A stretch of DNA of 64,000 nt from contig JAYKKT010000086.1 of the NCBI GenBank assembly GCA_036023115.1, forward strand, positions 15,887,501 to 15,951,500, written 5' to 3'. Positions 1 through 11,483 of the stretch are shown piece after piece. This stretch comes from Brasenia schreberi. Its lineage: Eukaryota > Streptophyta > Magnoliopsida > Nymphaeales > Cabombaceae. A model generated the notes under the pieces. The model worked only from the letters and a program-made list of their open reading frames with translations. It had not been told where the DNA came from and did no database searches. The position numbers and the translations under genes are program-made. The first letter of the stretch is position 1. Each line of letters starts with the position of its first letter.

Positions 1-1
1 T

Positions 2-239
2 AGCAGCAGCGCCGGCACAGCACCTTGTGGTGCTTGCAAGTTCCTCCGAAGGAGGTGTGTGAGTGGGTGCATGTTCGCACCTCATTTCAGCTCGGACCAG
101 GGTGCATCTAAGTTCGCTGCGGTTCACAAGGTGTTCGGCGCTAGCAATGTGACAAAGTTACTGCTGCATATACCAATAAACCGCAGGCATGATGCAGTTG
201 TGACCATCTCATACGAGGCACAAGCAAGACTTTCTCGTA

Positions 240-322
<83 letters not shown>

Positions 323-1811
323 CCAAGTACATGCCGTTTAATATTTTTTAAGGTTATAAGATTTTTGGATTTTTTTATTTCTTTATGCTTTCTAGGCTAC
401 AAGCTCCATGCTTGGGTGTGCACCCAACCTAGAAAGCATGAGGAAAGAAGAAGAAAAAATCCAGTAGAAGCAGGCCAAGATCCTTGCTCAACCTTATAAC
501 CTCTGACATAAAGGCGTTTCTTTTCTGCACTCAAAGCGTTAGCCCACTTGCCAGGGCTCTCGACTCACATGATGTTCGCCATGAGTTTGCCGCACACAAA
601 CCTCCCATAGTAAAAAGAAATGAGGCTCTACTTTTTATCGACCCTTTAATTAGCCAGGTGAATACTTGCTGGGAATACCACATTTTGTATTTTCAGCTGC
701 GTTGTAGTTAGAATCTTAATCCAATAAATCTCTACATCACGAATACTTCAGTTGAGCCCCGTCAATTCAGTTAGAATCATAAGAATTTTCCAAATACACC
801 TATAATCTTTTGAAAATTATATGTACTCAGGAAACTTTGGCAAGCTGGGATTAGGCAACCTTGACGGTGACACGTCGACCTTTACTGATCCTGCCAGGGG
901 TGCAAGTGAGCCGAACTTCTATTGAGCTACTCGATGTCGACTCAGAAAAACCTCGAACTCATCTCAACTTTGTCAAGCTCAAACCGAGCTTGAGTTGCTT
1001 GTGAGCCAAGCTCAAGATTGCGAACAATCAAGCGCTATATAAATATTTATAATTATATACTATGGATTCTTAAAAGTTCAACCTCATTAAGGAGCTCACT
1101 TGAGGTCGAGATAATTCATGCTCATCGAACTCGATCTCTAGCCGAGATTAACCAAGTCAATCTTTGTTGCACCGAGTTAAACCAAGTCTAGTGAGTCGAG
1201 CTTGTGTTGTTAGAACATAACTCAAGCTTGAGCTCGAGCCAAGCATTTTTATGAGGAGTCGAGTCAAGCTTGCTTGTACTCGAGTTGATGCAAGTATAGG
1301 CATTACAAACTAAGTATCCATATTTGCATCTTAAGACAGATAGGAAGCTTATATTTAAACTCCAATTCCAAGAACAGACCAGCAGTTCATATATGAGTAT
1401 GAGAAACTTTTCAACATGGTTACAGCATATAAGTTTTGTCTAATATAATGCAACTTCAGCTAAGAATGGTTTACATTGATTTGTCATAATTTTCAGGTGG
1501 CTGCATTGCAAGCAGAGTTATCGGCAGTGCAAGCGCAGCTCATAAATAGCAGGCTAGCCGTCGCCAATGCCCTCCAAATCCCACACCACCAGCACCATGT
1601 GGGTCTTTTTCAACCAGCAATTTCTTATAACTCCTCTGTTTCAAATAATTTGGTCAGCTTAGGAAACTACTCCAGCAACTTTGACTTGATAGAAACAGCG
1701 CCGTCGTCAAGAAGCTTCAAGCATATCCAATTATCCCGCCCTTCGAATGATGAAGATGGAGAGTGCCAGAAACCAGTTGCATTTGTTAACTCCGTGCTTC
1801 ACCCCAAATAA
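2..1811 (+). CDS. LOB-domain (LBD/ASL class I) transcription factor, 5' partial, probably broken
   Basis: Plant-specific nuclear transcription factor family. Exon 1 enters from the left edge in frame (codons start at 2) and shows the LOB zinc motif as [11 protein letters not shown] with the following GC, then the GAS block with [19 protein letters not shown] and YEAQARL (about 20-231). Exon 2 starts after the AG at 1495-1496 with [15 protein letters not shown], the leucine-zipper-like coil, and runs to a TAA at 1809-1811. In the family, exon 1 normally continues after QARL with a DPVYGC...LQQQ segment and then the intron. Here the sequence goes straight into a CT/AT microsatellite and I find no DPVYGC coding up to 1496. 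The first available GT (235-236) would splice out of frame with exon 2. The gene is therefore likely a recent pseudogene, unless a micro-exon was missed. Closest family memory is the LBD16/18/29 group. Confidence 0.8.
242..320 (+). repeat. (CT)n(AT)n compound microsatellite
   Basis: An uninterrupted CT run followed by an AT run. It sits exactly where the LBD exon should encode the end of its conserved GAS block. Confidence 0.97.
880..1290. repeat. Degenerate GAGCTCGAG / GAGCTTGAG-rich repeat
   Basis: Many imperfect, partly palindromic copies of CTCGAG, GAGCTTGAG and GAGCCAAGCTC lie in the LBD intron. A similar patch lies at about 56460-56640. No coding potential is seen. This looks like an old dispersed repeat, but the family is not identified. 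Confidence 0.5.
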
Positions 1812-1958
1812 TTCACTCCCTAATTCTTTCCCAGACATAACAGCATATATGCTATAGTTTCTCAGATCATATACCCATAAGATTATTTTAATGCACATGG
1901 AAAGTGTTAGCTTATTCCAATCAGAAAGCACATGCATATGGAAATTGTTAGTTCAGAG

Positions 1959-4280
1959 CTAGCACGCTAGCCAAATGCTCTTTAAACTATGAAAAAGGTG
2001 TGAGGGTGAGGGTGCAAGACACTTATATATTATCAGATATAGGATTTTTGTTCTACTGAGCAGTTTGAAACCATTAAAAGAAAATGGCAACTTTAACCAA
2101 AAGGTCAAATGAACAGAAGGATGTCTTTCAAAATGGCAAAGCCGTCTGCAAGCAAAAGCTGTTGGTTCACATGGCAACACACCAAGGCAGTTTGAGGTAC
2201 CACAAAAGCATGGGGCGGATTGATGTGCTCGCCAGACATCAACATAACTGAAAGCATGCTCCTCTCCTTCAAGTATATCCCTAGCAGCAAAGAAGCATAA
2301 ACGAGGGAGTAATGCACCTGAATTACGTAATAATACAGTTGACAGATTTCCACCATCACACGAATTGTTGATGAATCTACCGACATTTGCAATTCTAGTG
2401 GCATCAATATTTAGTCTAAGACATGCTCTACGAGATGAAAGATGCTCCCAAACAACTAAAAGTGCAGAAGAAAAGCGACCAATAAGTGCACAGTTATCAT
2501 ATTCTTCTTGCCGTTTCCCGGATTCTTCTGTTGCCAGAAGTTCACCTGGAAGAAATTAAACCAAACATTGATAAAGATCAACATTTAAGAAGCATATCTA
2601 GAAATAACATAAGCTGGATGATGTACAAAGGGTTAGAGCCTAGTCTTCATATGAAGGAAAAACTTTGAGGAGCCGAAACATAATACAATTGGAAAGTATC
2701 AGCTAATAATGTTACACGAGCATTTTCCATTCTTTTCCACCAAATGAAAACCCTCAAAATCAAAACCATAATTTTAGTCCTTTGCTTCAAAAAGAGCAAA
2801 AAAACATGAAACCTACACTATGAGGCTTGACATATTTAAGTAAAATGAAGAACATGGATAACAATACTAACAATATGTAGAACGCAAAAGGATGTAAAAA
2901 TTTCCTCGTAATAGATGTAATTCTAGGCTTCAACTTGAAACCTATAGTCAAGCACCCAAAAGAAATAATATAACATTACTAGTCTGAAGCACAAGATAGG
3001 TATTTGGTAGTTTTGACATGATCAAAGGATAAACTCCAACAATAATACGATTGATAGCATTCTAATAAGGTGCTACTCTCTCTCTCTCTCTGCAAGAAGC
3101 AAAACCGATGATAAAACCTACACGAAAGAGGGGCTAATTTATGACAAAGAAGCATTACTCATCCTGTCACTCTCCCGAGAAACAAAAGATAGTCATATTC
3201 TTAGCGTTCTGAGACACATGTTTTGCTTTATGCAACTTTAAAGAGAGTCGTTGGAGGCAAAGCAACAAGGAACCAATAGCCACTGTTAGTGGACTAGTTT
3301 CAAGTACTTTGATGGTTTCACATTCAAACCAATTCCAAACTTGGAGAAAATAAGGAGTCATTCCTCTGGGAAGTTTCAACAAACAGATGGTGGTCATACT
3401 ATTCCAGCACGGCAGAAAGGTAAGATATGTCACCCAAGCATGTCAATGGAAGTAGCTTCACTACAACAATGTCGCATCCTTTCGTACGTACTTCACATAG
3501 TCACGTCTTCGTCGAATAACCAATACAGTAGAAATGCAAGGAACCGAAGACGAATAAAAAGAAGAAAAGCAATAGAAGAGAAAATTCAAGAGGTTTTACC
3601 CGCATATTCACATATGAATTGTCCACAAGGAATGAACTCCCCAGCGTGCAACCCCCAACCCTTCCTCAAATGCTTCACGATCCTTAATTTTGCCAAGCCA
3701 CCGTGTTGTGTTAATCGATTAATGCAATCGCCACTACAAGAACAAGCGCTCCCACATTCCATCCTCAGTCAGACGCCGTCCGACTCCTCCCCCGAAAGCG
3801 ACTCATTGAAACGCAAACATGGGCACCCATCAGTTCCCAAAATAGAGCAGGCTGATCTACAGAGACACCCTTCAGAAGACCCACCGAGATGATCGGCAGA
3901 AGAAACCCAACGAACATCGGCGGATTGAATAGAGGATCTATCCAAGTTTCCGCCCCACGGCTGGGAGACGGGGATGGAAAAGGGGTGCCGAAGACGGAAT
4001 AGGGGGTATAGAGGAAGTAGGCGTAGGGCTCATGGACGTCTTCGTCGAGAAGAGGGCTGAAGAAGGGAATGGGGTGCTTCTCAAAGCCCCCGGAAGCGTC
4101 TAACGAGCGACGGAGAGTGATATATTGCGCTATTCAGTGGAGGGATTTGCAAGTGGATGAAATGGAGCCCAAAGCGGGAGGTGGTAGCCATGGAAGAGCA
4201 AGCTCAGCACAGTCGAGCAAACTCTTCGCTTCCTGTCTGTCCCTCGGCTCTCCTCTACTTTTCTTGCAGATCCAACACAT
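1959..4280 (-). pseudogene. SUVR3: SUVR3-like SET-domain histone methyltransferase, broken
   Basis: Exon 1 runs 4280 to 3600: an F-box-like start (LALPWLPPPALG, SSTCKSL), a Cys-rich pre-SET segment (ECGSACSCSGDC) and the start of SET (KGWGLHAGEFIPCGQFICEYAG). A GT donor at 3599 and an AG acceptor at 2546 join in frame to exon 2 (2545 down), which holds the rest of SET (INIDATRI-like, RFINNSCDGGN, GALLPRLCFFA, FSYVDV) and the post-SET Cys cluster CFCGTSNCLG. Damage: TGA at 4134-4136, a one-base frameshift in the C-rich stretch near 3963-3978, and TGA at 3769-3771. The NHSC motif that binds the cofactor is NNSC, and the Gly after the catalytic Tyr is Val. The reading frame after about 2150 runs on without recognisable family sequence. 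The family methylates histone H3; this copy should not. Confidence 0.82.
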
Positions 4281-4380
4281 GGAAATAGAGGGCACCGTAA
4301 ATCCTAATAAATGATGAGAGAGAAAGACGAAGAGCGGAGGTAATTCATTTGTTTTGCTTAAATCACCGGTGAATCGCAAC

Positions 4381-5466
4381 TTTTGACTGAACGAAGACGC
4401 CGGAAGACAATGTCTTACGACAGCCCTCAGAGATGATCAATCGTTGATTGTGTGCGGGAAGATAATTGGCCGCACGTAGAGTATATATTGTGGGTAAACA
4501 TGGCCCCTTTGCATCGTTTTCCAATCTTCTGCTGTGCTGTTTCTAGTTCAAAACATAAAATCGTAATTGCAATATAATGAAACCCAACTCCACCGCAATT
4601 CATGATAACGAGCAATCCAGAACCAGGCACATCTAATTATGGGAAATGAAATAATTGATATTTCAAACTTCACCAGTTTCAATGAACCAATCGAGTGGCC
4701 ACAGGAACTTTAAGAAGCAATTAAAAAGCCAACATTTTCTACTTTTTAATTTTTTAAAAAAAAAAGCTAGATACTTGTCTAATTTTGAAGTGAAATCTAA
4801 GTCGAGAACGAGAAATCTCTAAAAGACCTTTCGATCGATAAGCAATAGTTCTGTAGACTGCGGACAAGTTTTGAGACAATATAACTAGTAGAGAAAGAAC
4901 CTTGCGTTGCTGTGGTTGTGGTAAGTGAGCAGCAACAGGTTCAATTCAGAAATTATAAATGATATCCACAGTGAAATCATCTCCTATATACATCTTCACT
5001 GAATCGGTTATTAATCACATCACGAGCTCTAATAATAAAAGTACGGCCAATGAAAAAGATGTGCGACCCAAACAACACTGTCCCCTTAAGCTGTGTTTGA
5101 TTCGTAGCGATGCTTACCAGTGATATTGATACTTGAGATTTTTATGCGAGATAAAGTCGCAACACAAGAAAGATGCTAGCACTTGGGCAGAATCTAGTAC
5201 TTGTGGCTCACCTCTTTACTCGTGTTTAAGTTTTTGACTCAAATTGAGCATATGACACCACAATTTCACGCTAATGACGGGTTTTACTTTTGATGTAGAA
5301 TGAAACTTGGAGTTACCAACACTCCAACACTTAAAATCAAAGGTATTGTTCCTTTCAAAACACACTTTTAATCTAATGACTTCATCACCTAAACCTAACC
5401 CATGTGCGCGTCACGGGGCCAGCTCTTAATCTTACAACTTGTTGACACTACAAGGACTTGACTAAG
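4381..5466. other. Intergenic, no gene recognised
   Basis: AT-rich, no ORF with recognisable motifs on either strand. The right end abuts the Copia LTR that starts at 5467. Confidence 0.6.
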
Positions 5467-5901
5467 TGAAGGAATCTACCTCTGGTGGCGGCAGCGGATT
5501 CCGGTGGTGGGTCGGCGGCAGGCAGCTTCAGTCTGTCGTTTCTTCTTCAACTTTTGTCGATCTCCTCTATACGCAGTGAATTTGAAGAGAGGATACGAGG
5601 TTCGCACACAGGGGCTTTCACGGGATGAGATTCCAGGTATTTCTATGTTTTTTCAGAGTCTGTGTTTTCAGTATCTAACTCGACCTGTGATGGCTGCCTT
5701 TTATAGGCAGCCTACTCCCCCTTATCCTAGATTCATCGACCTACGGCTTCCCTTTTTCGGAGCAAATCTCGAAGCCGTTACCGAAAATCCCGGTAATGGT
5801 CATTCGTTACGGCTCGGCCCTCATCCGTTCAGGTAACGGACTGGATGGCCAGTCCAGCCATTACTTGAGCCGAGAATGACCACTGTTCTTATCTTGTAAC
5901 A
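5467..5901 (-). repeat. 3' LTR of Copia element Z
   Basis: TG...CA bounded. Shares blocks with 10622-11104, for example AAGGAATCTACCTC and TTTTCAGTATCTAACTCGAC. Immediately outside (5902-5915) the - strand reads GGCCAAGTGGGAGA, a good polypurine tract. Confidence 0.9.
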
Positions 5902-6109
5902 TCTCCCACTTGGCCATTTGAGCCAAGTGTATCGACATATTGGTTTTCCTCCCACTTTTCAGGGTTTTCTCTAGTTATGTCGATTCTTGATTACTATTGC
6001 AATCATAACATGTTGTGTGGTTATTTTTCGACACAACAATTTATCCATTGTATGGTTATTTACCTATACAACAATTTATCCGTTTTATGGTTATTTACCT
6101 ATACAACAA

Positions 6110-7593
6110 TCAAACATATTTCAAACTCATGTTAGTAACATGTTTTGAGAAAAGATCTTTTGTTATGCCTTTTGTTAAGGGGTCTGCCAACATATCTTTC
6201 GTTGGCATGTATGAGATGGATATTTCCTTTCTCATAACCATATCATGAACATAGTGGTATTTTACCATTATATGCTTACTTTTCGAGCAATCCGCTCCAC
6301 TCTTAATAAGAGTAATTGCTGCATTATTATCACAATAGATAACTACTGGCTCGTTTGTTATTTCCAACTTCAAATCTCGTATGAAGCGGCTTATCTAAAC
6401 AGCACTTGTTGCAGCCATACAACAAGCTACATACTCAGCTTCCTATGTATGCAATGCTACACAACTATGTTTCTTACATGCCCAAGAAACAACACCACCT
6501 CCAAATAAGAATATTTGTCCTGAGGTTGATTTGTTGTCATCCTTGCTCCCAACAAAGTCAGCATCTGAGTATCCTACCACTTTCAGTTCATCTGCTTGAA
6601 AACACAGTTTCAAGTCTTTTGTTCCTTTCAGATATCTTAAAATCATTTTCCAGTGTTGCCAACCAAGATTACTTTGATATCTACTTATAAGACCAACAGC
6701 AAAACTGATATCAGGTCTTGTACACAACATAACATACATCAAGCTACCAACAGCTTGTTCACGAGAACATTAGGCTTATCGTCTCCTTCACCGAGACAAT
6801 CAACCTCACTTAATTTGACCCCTTTTGCAATAGGTGTATCTACAGACTTGCATTCATCTATTTTAAACTTCTTGAGGATATAGTCAATATATCTCTCCTA
6901 ACTCAGGTATAAGAGTCTAAATCCTCTATATCGAGAGATCTTTATTCTCAAGATATAGGATGCTTCCCCCATATCCTTCATTTCGAACTTGGAATTCAAC
7001 CATGACTTAGTTTTGGCAATCATCTTATTGTCGTTTCTAGTCAATAAAATGTCATCTACATACAATGACAATATGACAAAGTGGCTCCTACTGTTCCAAA
7101 CATATACACAGTGATCAAGTTTGTTAGCCACAAACCCAAGCCCTATAATGGCATTTTGAAAAGTCAAATACCATTGGCAAGGTGACTGTTTAAGGCCATA
7201 TAGGAATTTTTTCAACCTATATACTTTATTTTCTTCGCCTTCAACTACAAATCATTCGGGTTGCTGTATGTATATGATTTCTTTTAAATCCCTATTTATA
7301 AAAGCTGTCTTTACATATAACTGATGTAGATCCAAATCATAGTATACAGATATTGCCAAGATTATCCGTATGGATGCAAATTTCGCAACTGGGGAATATG
7401 TCTCAACATAATCTATTACCTCCTTTTGCGAAAAACCCTTTGCAACCAACTTCGCTTTAAACTTGTCGATTGTACCATCGACCTTGTATTTCTTTTTTAG
7501 AACCCATTTGCAACCTATAGCTTTTCTTTCTTTTGGTAAATAAGCCAATTTCCAGACTTGATTTTTCTCAATGGATTCAATTTCCTCATCCAC
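6110..7593 (-). pseudogene. Copia RT and RNase H of element Z, frameshifted
   Basis: Pieces in order on the - strand: RT start with GCKWVLKKKY and KARLVAKGFSQ (7593-7252); the middle with KKFLYGLKQSP and the catalytic LYVDDIL (7215-6898); the RT/RH link with LCTRPDISFAVGL, then YSDADFVGSKDD and the KSTSGQ block (6742-6443); RNase H with IYCDNNAAI, KHIMVKYHYV and MLADPLTKG (6373-6110). The breaks between pieces are frameshifts or stops. The RNase H part resembles a segment found inside hAT MITE-2 at about 50735-50800. Confidence 0.88.
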
Positions 7594-8148
7594 GACTTTC
7601 TCTCAGTTTGTCACTTCTGATGAGTTCATTGCTTGATGATAAGTCAAGTTATCACTCAACTCATCTAAATCTATAGAATTACACACTTCTTCTGCAAGAT
7701 AAGTGTGATAACTTTAAGTAGGACAGAGTGACTCTTGGCCTCTTATGTCCACTCAAGGTATCGGTAGTTTCAGGAAGATCTTCTATGGGCTCAAAAGATG
7801 TTTGGTCTAAATCTATCAAATCATCAACACATTCCTCATCATTTTTTAGGATATCATTTTTACTATCTTCTAAGAATTCAACATCTTTGCTTTTAATGAG
7901 TCCATGGTCCTTATGATAAAACTGATATCCTTTTTAACCTTTTGGATATCAAATGAATATACAACTTAAGTACTTGCTATCTAGCTTATCTCTAAATTGA
8001 TTAAGGATCTTGACATGTGCAATAGATCCCCACCTCTTGAGATGACTTAGGTTGGGTTTTCTTTCAAACCACATCTCATATGGTGTAGTGAATACAATTT
8101 TACTTGGTACTTTATTAGTATGTAAACAACTGTACTTATTGCTTCTCC

Positions 8149-8775
8149 CTAAAATATCCTTGGAAGAGAGGCATCAATTAACATTGACCTTATCATATTT
8201 AGCAAGGTTCTATTGTATCTTTCAGTTATACCATTTTGCTGAGGTGTCCTGGGCATTGTATTTTGTTTAGTAATACCAAAGTCTTTGCAAAATTTCAAAA
8301 ATTCTGCCGAGGTATATTCACCTCCTCTGTCTGATCTTAAGACTTTGATCGAATGCCCTAACTGATTTTTCACTTCTTGCTTATATTCTTTAAAAGCATC
8401 AAGTGCCTCCGATTTATGTGCTAAAATATATATATACATATATCTAGAGTAATCATCGATAAATGTTATAAAATAACCCTTTCCCCGATGTGTCTTTACT
8501 CTAAAAAGTCGACATAAATCTGTGTGAATAACTTCGAACAGGGTTGTTGCTCTTTTTGTTTCCTTGGGAAAGACTTTCCTTGTCATTTTTCCTTGTATGC
8601 AAGCTTCACATTTGTTGAAAGTCTTTTCCTCAAATCTGGGTAATAAGTCAAAGTTGGATGATTTTCTCAACTTTTCCAGATTTATATGCCCTAGGCGTTT
8701 ATGCCACATATTCACATCAACAGAAAAGACACTTTCAATATAAACAGAAGATTCATGATTTTCATTATCACACAA
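8149..8775 (-). pseudogene. Copia integrase of element Z
   Basis: 208 residues open. HHCC zinc module: WHKRLGHINLEKLR, then CEACIQGK. Integrase core: FEVIHTDLCR (first Asp), FITFIDDYSRY, LRSDRGGEYTS (second Asp and nearby residues), TPQQNGITERYNRTLL with the catalytic Glu. The upstream protease region is not clearly readable; only 9052-8867 remains open and has no DSGA motif. Confidence 0.9.
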
Positions 8776-9208
8776 TTTTAACAGTCCTTATTCTACATCT
8801 AATTCCCTAAAGAACAAAATTCTCCCATGCTTACCCACAATCACCTTATTAGGAATAAACCTAACCTCAAAACCTTTCTTTACTAAGGTAGGGATCGAGA
8901 CCAGATTGTGCCTTATCAGTTAACACGTCGGTCAATACAATTGGTTTGCCTTGTACATGTATTCTGAAGGACCTAATACCTAGAACAACTAAGAAAGTGC
9001 TATTTCTTATATACACACGATGTTCCTCAGATTGATATTCCTTTAGATTCATTGCCTATTCCTTAGTCTTCGAGATGTGTCTTTTAGCTCCTCAGTCTAT
9101 CCACCAACCTATCACTAAGCGGTCCAAATAAAAACATTATAAAATCACGCAGATTATATCCTGCTTCTCCGACTGTCCGCGTTGTGGGTTGTTTCCTTCA
9201 CCTTTTTT

Positions 9209-9259
9209 GTTGCGGCAGTTCCTTTTGTAGTGTCCCATCTTTCCACAGTTGAAATACTT
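9209..9259 (-). pseudogene. Gag zinc knuckle of element Z, first Cys lost
   Basis: The - strand reads KYFNCGKMGHYKRNCRN. The CX2CX4HX4C knuckle should start with Cys two residues before the visible Cys; a Tyr codon (TAT for TGT) stands there. Near 9350-9480 a stretch with TTGGACTTGGAGCTAGATGC is duplicated in tandem, a further scar in gag. Confidence 0.75.
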
Positions 9260-9699
9260 GATCCGAGAAACGACTTCCTATGATTTCTTAAAATTTTGAT
9301 CGCTTTTTTTGTTATCCTTGCCAAACTTTTTATTTGGTTTCTTTTTGTGGTTGGACTTTGAGCTAGATGCTAACTCATTCTGAACCACTAGCAATTTTTT
9401 TTCTTATTTTTGAGCTTTTTTGTGGTTTCTTCTAAGATTATTTTTTTTTATGGTTGGACTTGGAGCTAGATGCTAAAATTCTTCTCTTTCATGTCTGGAA
9501 GTTGAGACCGTTCAACTTTTCCGTCTTTACCAATTCAGAAACATATATCTTAGAACTCATTTTTATGTGTTTGGCAAAAGTAATAATTAAGCGGTCTAAA
9601 AAGAAAACCAACATAAAAACACAAGCATATATAGCAAGAAATATGTTAATATGATGCATGATATTAAGCAAATAATCTAATGATCTTTTTGAATTTTTT

Positions 9700-10608
9700 T
9701 TTCCATGGGGTTTCTGCCTCTGTACCGCTAAAAGAATACCAAGGTCAAAACTATAATTTTATCTATTTGTCCTCTTTTTGTAATTTTATAAAAACCTGAG
9801 GACAAACTCATAAAATTACTATTTGATATTTCTGTAAAATTCGCAACTGATCGGGGTTAAAATCATAATTTTAACCCTCAGGGTGAATTTGTAGTTTTTC
9901 AAAAGAATATGGGTAAATCTATCTTTTCACTAGATGATAGAAATGAAATTATCCAAATCGAGAAGGGTAAAATTATAAAGTAATAGTCCGATATTTGGTA
10001 ATTTCCACAAACAGTCAGAGGGTAAAACAAACTTTTTGCTTAGTAAGGGCAAAATAGTCTTTTTACTTGAAAATATCTGGACAAAATGGTAATTTTGCCG
10101 AATGACAACTGAATATTATCTGAAAATTGGCAGGAGCAAAATAGTCTTTTTAGACCATTCCCCGAGGCGGTTTTGCAAAACCGTTGGTTTTCCTGCCTGC
10201 GTTTTTCCAAAACTGTTTATTTCAAAATTTTTTTTTATTACAAATACAAAACAAAAAGTCGATACAAGTTAGAGAGAAAGAGAAAAGGGAGGGAAGAGGG
10301 AAGAGAGGAAAAGAGAGGGAGAAAGGGGGGGGGGTGTTGGACCCTTTGGTGGCGGCGTCCTTGGCGGTTTCTATTGTCGCGCCTTTCTAGGAGGCTGTCT
10401 GGCCGGCGGTGGCTTCCGATTGATCGCGGCGTCTGATCTTTCAGCCTCTGGCCTTTTCGGCTTCTGGCCGTTCGGCCTCTGGTTTGTTCGGCTTTTTCTC
10501 GCCTGCTTTGGCTCTGCCGACTCTCCTTTCCTGTGTTTTTTTTTTTCATTCTTCTTCCTCTTTTTTTTTTTCTCTTTTTGTTTACCTTTTTTTTTTTAGG
10601 GTTTTTAT
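9700..10608 (-). other. Leader / degraded gag region of element Z
   Basis: Repetitive low-information sequence with recurring GTAAAATCATAATTTTA-like phrases, followed by a GA/CT-rich block at 10266-10345 and T-rich runs at 10531-10600. The short ORFs here are simple-sequence products. No gene is supported. Confidence 0.6.
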
Positions 10609-10620
10609 GTCCTGATACTA
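10609..10620 (-). promoter_or_regulatory. Primer-binding site of element Z (initiator tRNA-Met type)
   Basis: The - strand reads TAGTATCAGGAC against the usual TGGTATCAGAGC, one base inside the 5' LTR. It fixes the direction of the element. Confidence 0.8.
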
Positions 10621-10621
10621 G

Positions 10622-11104
10622 TAAAGGAATCTACCTCCGGTGGCGACGGCGGATTTCGGTTGTGGGTAGGCGGCATGCAGCTTCAGTTTGCCATTCTTTC
10701 TTCAGCTTCTACCGATCTCCTTTGTATGTAGCGAATTTGGAGAGAGATACAAGGTTCACACACAGGAGCTTTCACATGATAAGATTCCAGGTGTTTTTGT
10801 GTTTTTTCAGATTATGTGTTTTCAGTATCTAACTCGACGTGTGATAGTTGCCTTTTATAGGCAGCCTGTTTCCTCTAATCTCGGATTCATTCACTCGCGG
10901 TTTTCCTCGTCCGGAACAAATCTCGAAGTTGTTATCGAAAATCCCGATAACAGTTATCTGTTATGACTCAACTTATTGTTACCGAAAATCCAAATAACGG
11001 TTATCCGTTACGACTCAAGCTTCCTCTATCCGAGTAACGAAATGAATGACCACTCCAACCGTTAGGCTGAGAATGGCCAATGTTCTTTTATCTTATTTGG
11101 AACA
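10622..11104 (-). repeat. 5' LTR of Copia element Z
   Basis: Partner of 5467-5901, 483 bp, ending only 379 bp before the UBC2 start codon. Its TG end on the + strand has become TA. The element points away from UBC2. Confidence 0.88.
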
Positions 11105-11483
11105 GAGCTTCCCTCGCACTAAGCCGAGCTCGGATGCGAGGTAAAGCCTTCTCTTCGAGACTAAAATGCCCCTAAAGTCATTTTTCAAGGGACAAGGACG
11201 TTGCTTGGGAGCATCAGATGTCTTATCTGGACATTTCAAAATCGCCGACTCCATAAAGTTGTCTCCTAAAGTCTGCGGCGCTCTCTCTCTCTCGCATACC
11301 CTCCCACCAAAGTGAGTGAGAGAATCGATTCGTTTTCTTCTTATACGCGATGATCTGAGGGGTCTGATTAGTTTTCAGAAGGAGAAAGCGGGGAGACACG
11401 TCTTTCTTCCTCGATTTCGTTGGCCCGGTTTCGGATCGTGGTTTTATTGCAGTGCAAAAAGTAGGGTTGGGAAGGGAGGAAGG

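Larger units (their letters stand above)
5467..11104 (-). mobile_element. Ty1/Copia LTR retrotransposon (element Z), degenerate
   Basis: Read on the - strand: 5' LTR 11104-10622, primer-binding site 10620-10609, leader and gag to about 9050, pol with integrase, reverse transcriptase and RNase H, polypurine tract 5915-5902, 3' LTR 5901-5467. The order PR-IN-RT-RH defines Copia. The LTRs are 435 and 483 bp; the right copy has an internal expansion of an ATCCGTTACGACTC-like segment. Frameshifts and stops break pol, so it is not autonomous. The 5-6 bp flanks do not match directly. ACTAAG flanks the left LTR (5461-5466) and recurs only 13 bp beyond the right LTR (11118-11123), so the TSD is unproven. 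Confidence 0.9.

Noticed and set aside
59..499. 146-codon ORF running through the microsatellite
   Set aside because: Only the first part is LBD exon 1; SLSLSL and YIYIYI are translated CT and AT repeats.
3341..3892. 183-codon + strand ORF
   Set aside because: It is the antisense shadow of SUVR3 exon 1 and its intron; no family motif.
5504..5836. 110-codon ORF repeated in part at 10533-10966
   Set aside because: Both lie in the LTRs of element Z; the similarity is LTR identity, not a gene family.
10173..10549. Overlapping Arg/Glu-rich ORFs on both strands
   Set aside because: Products of GA/CT simple sequence in the Copia leader.
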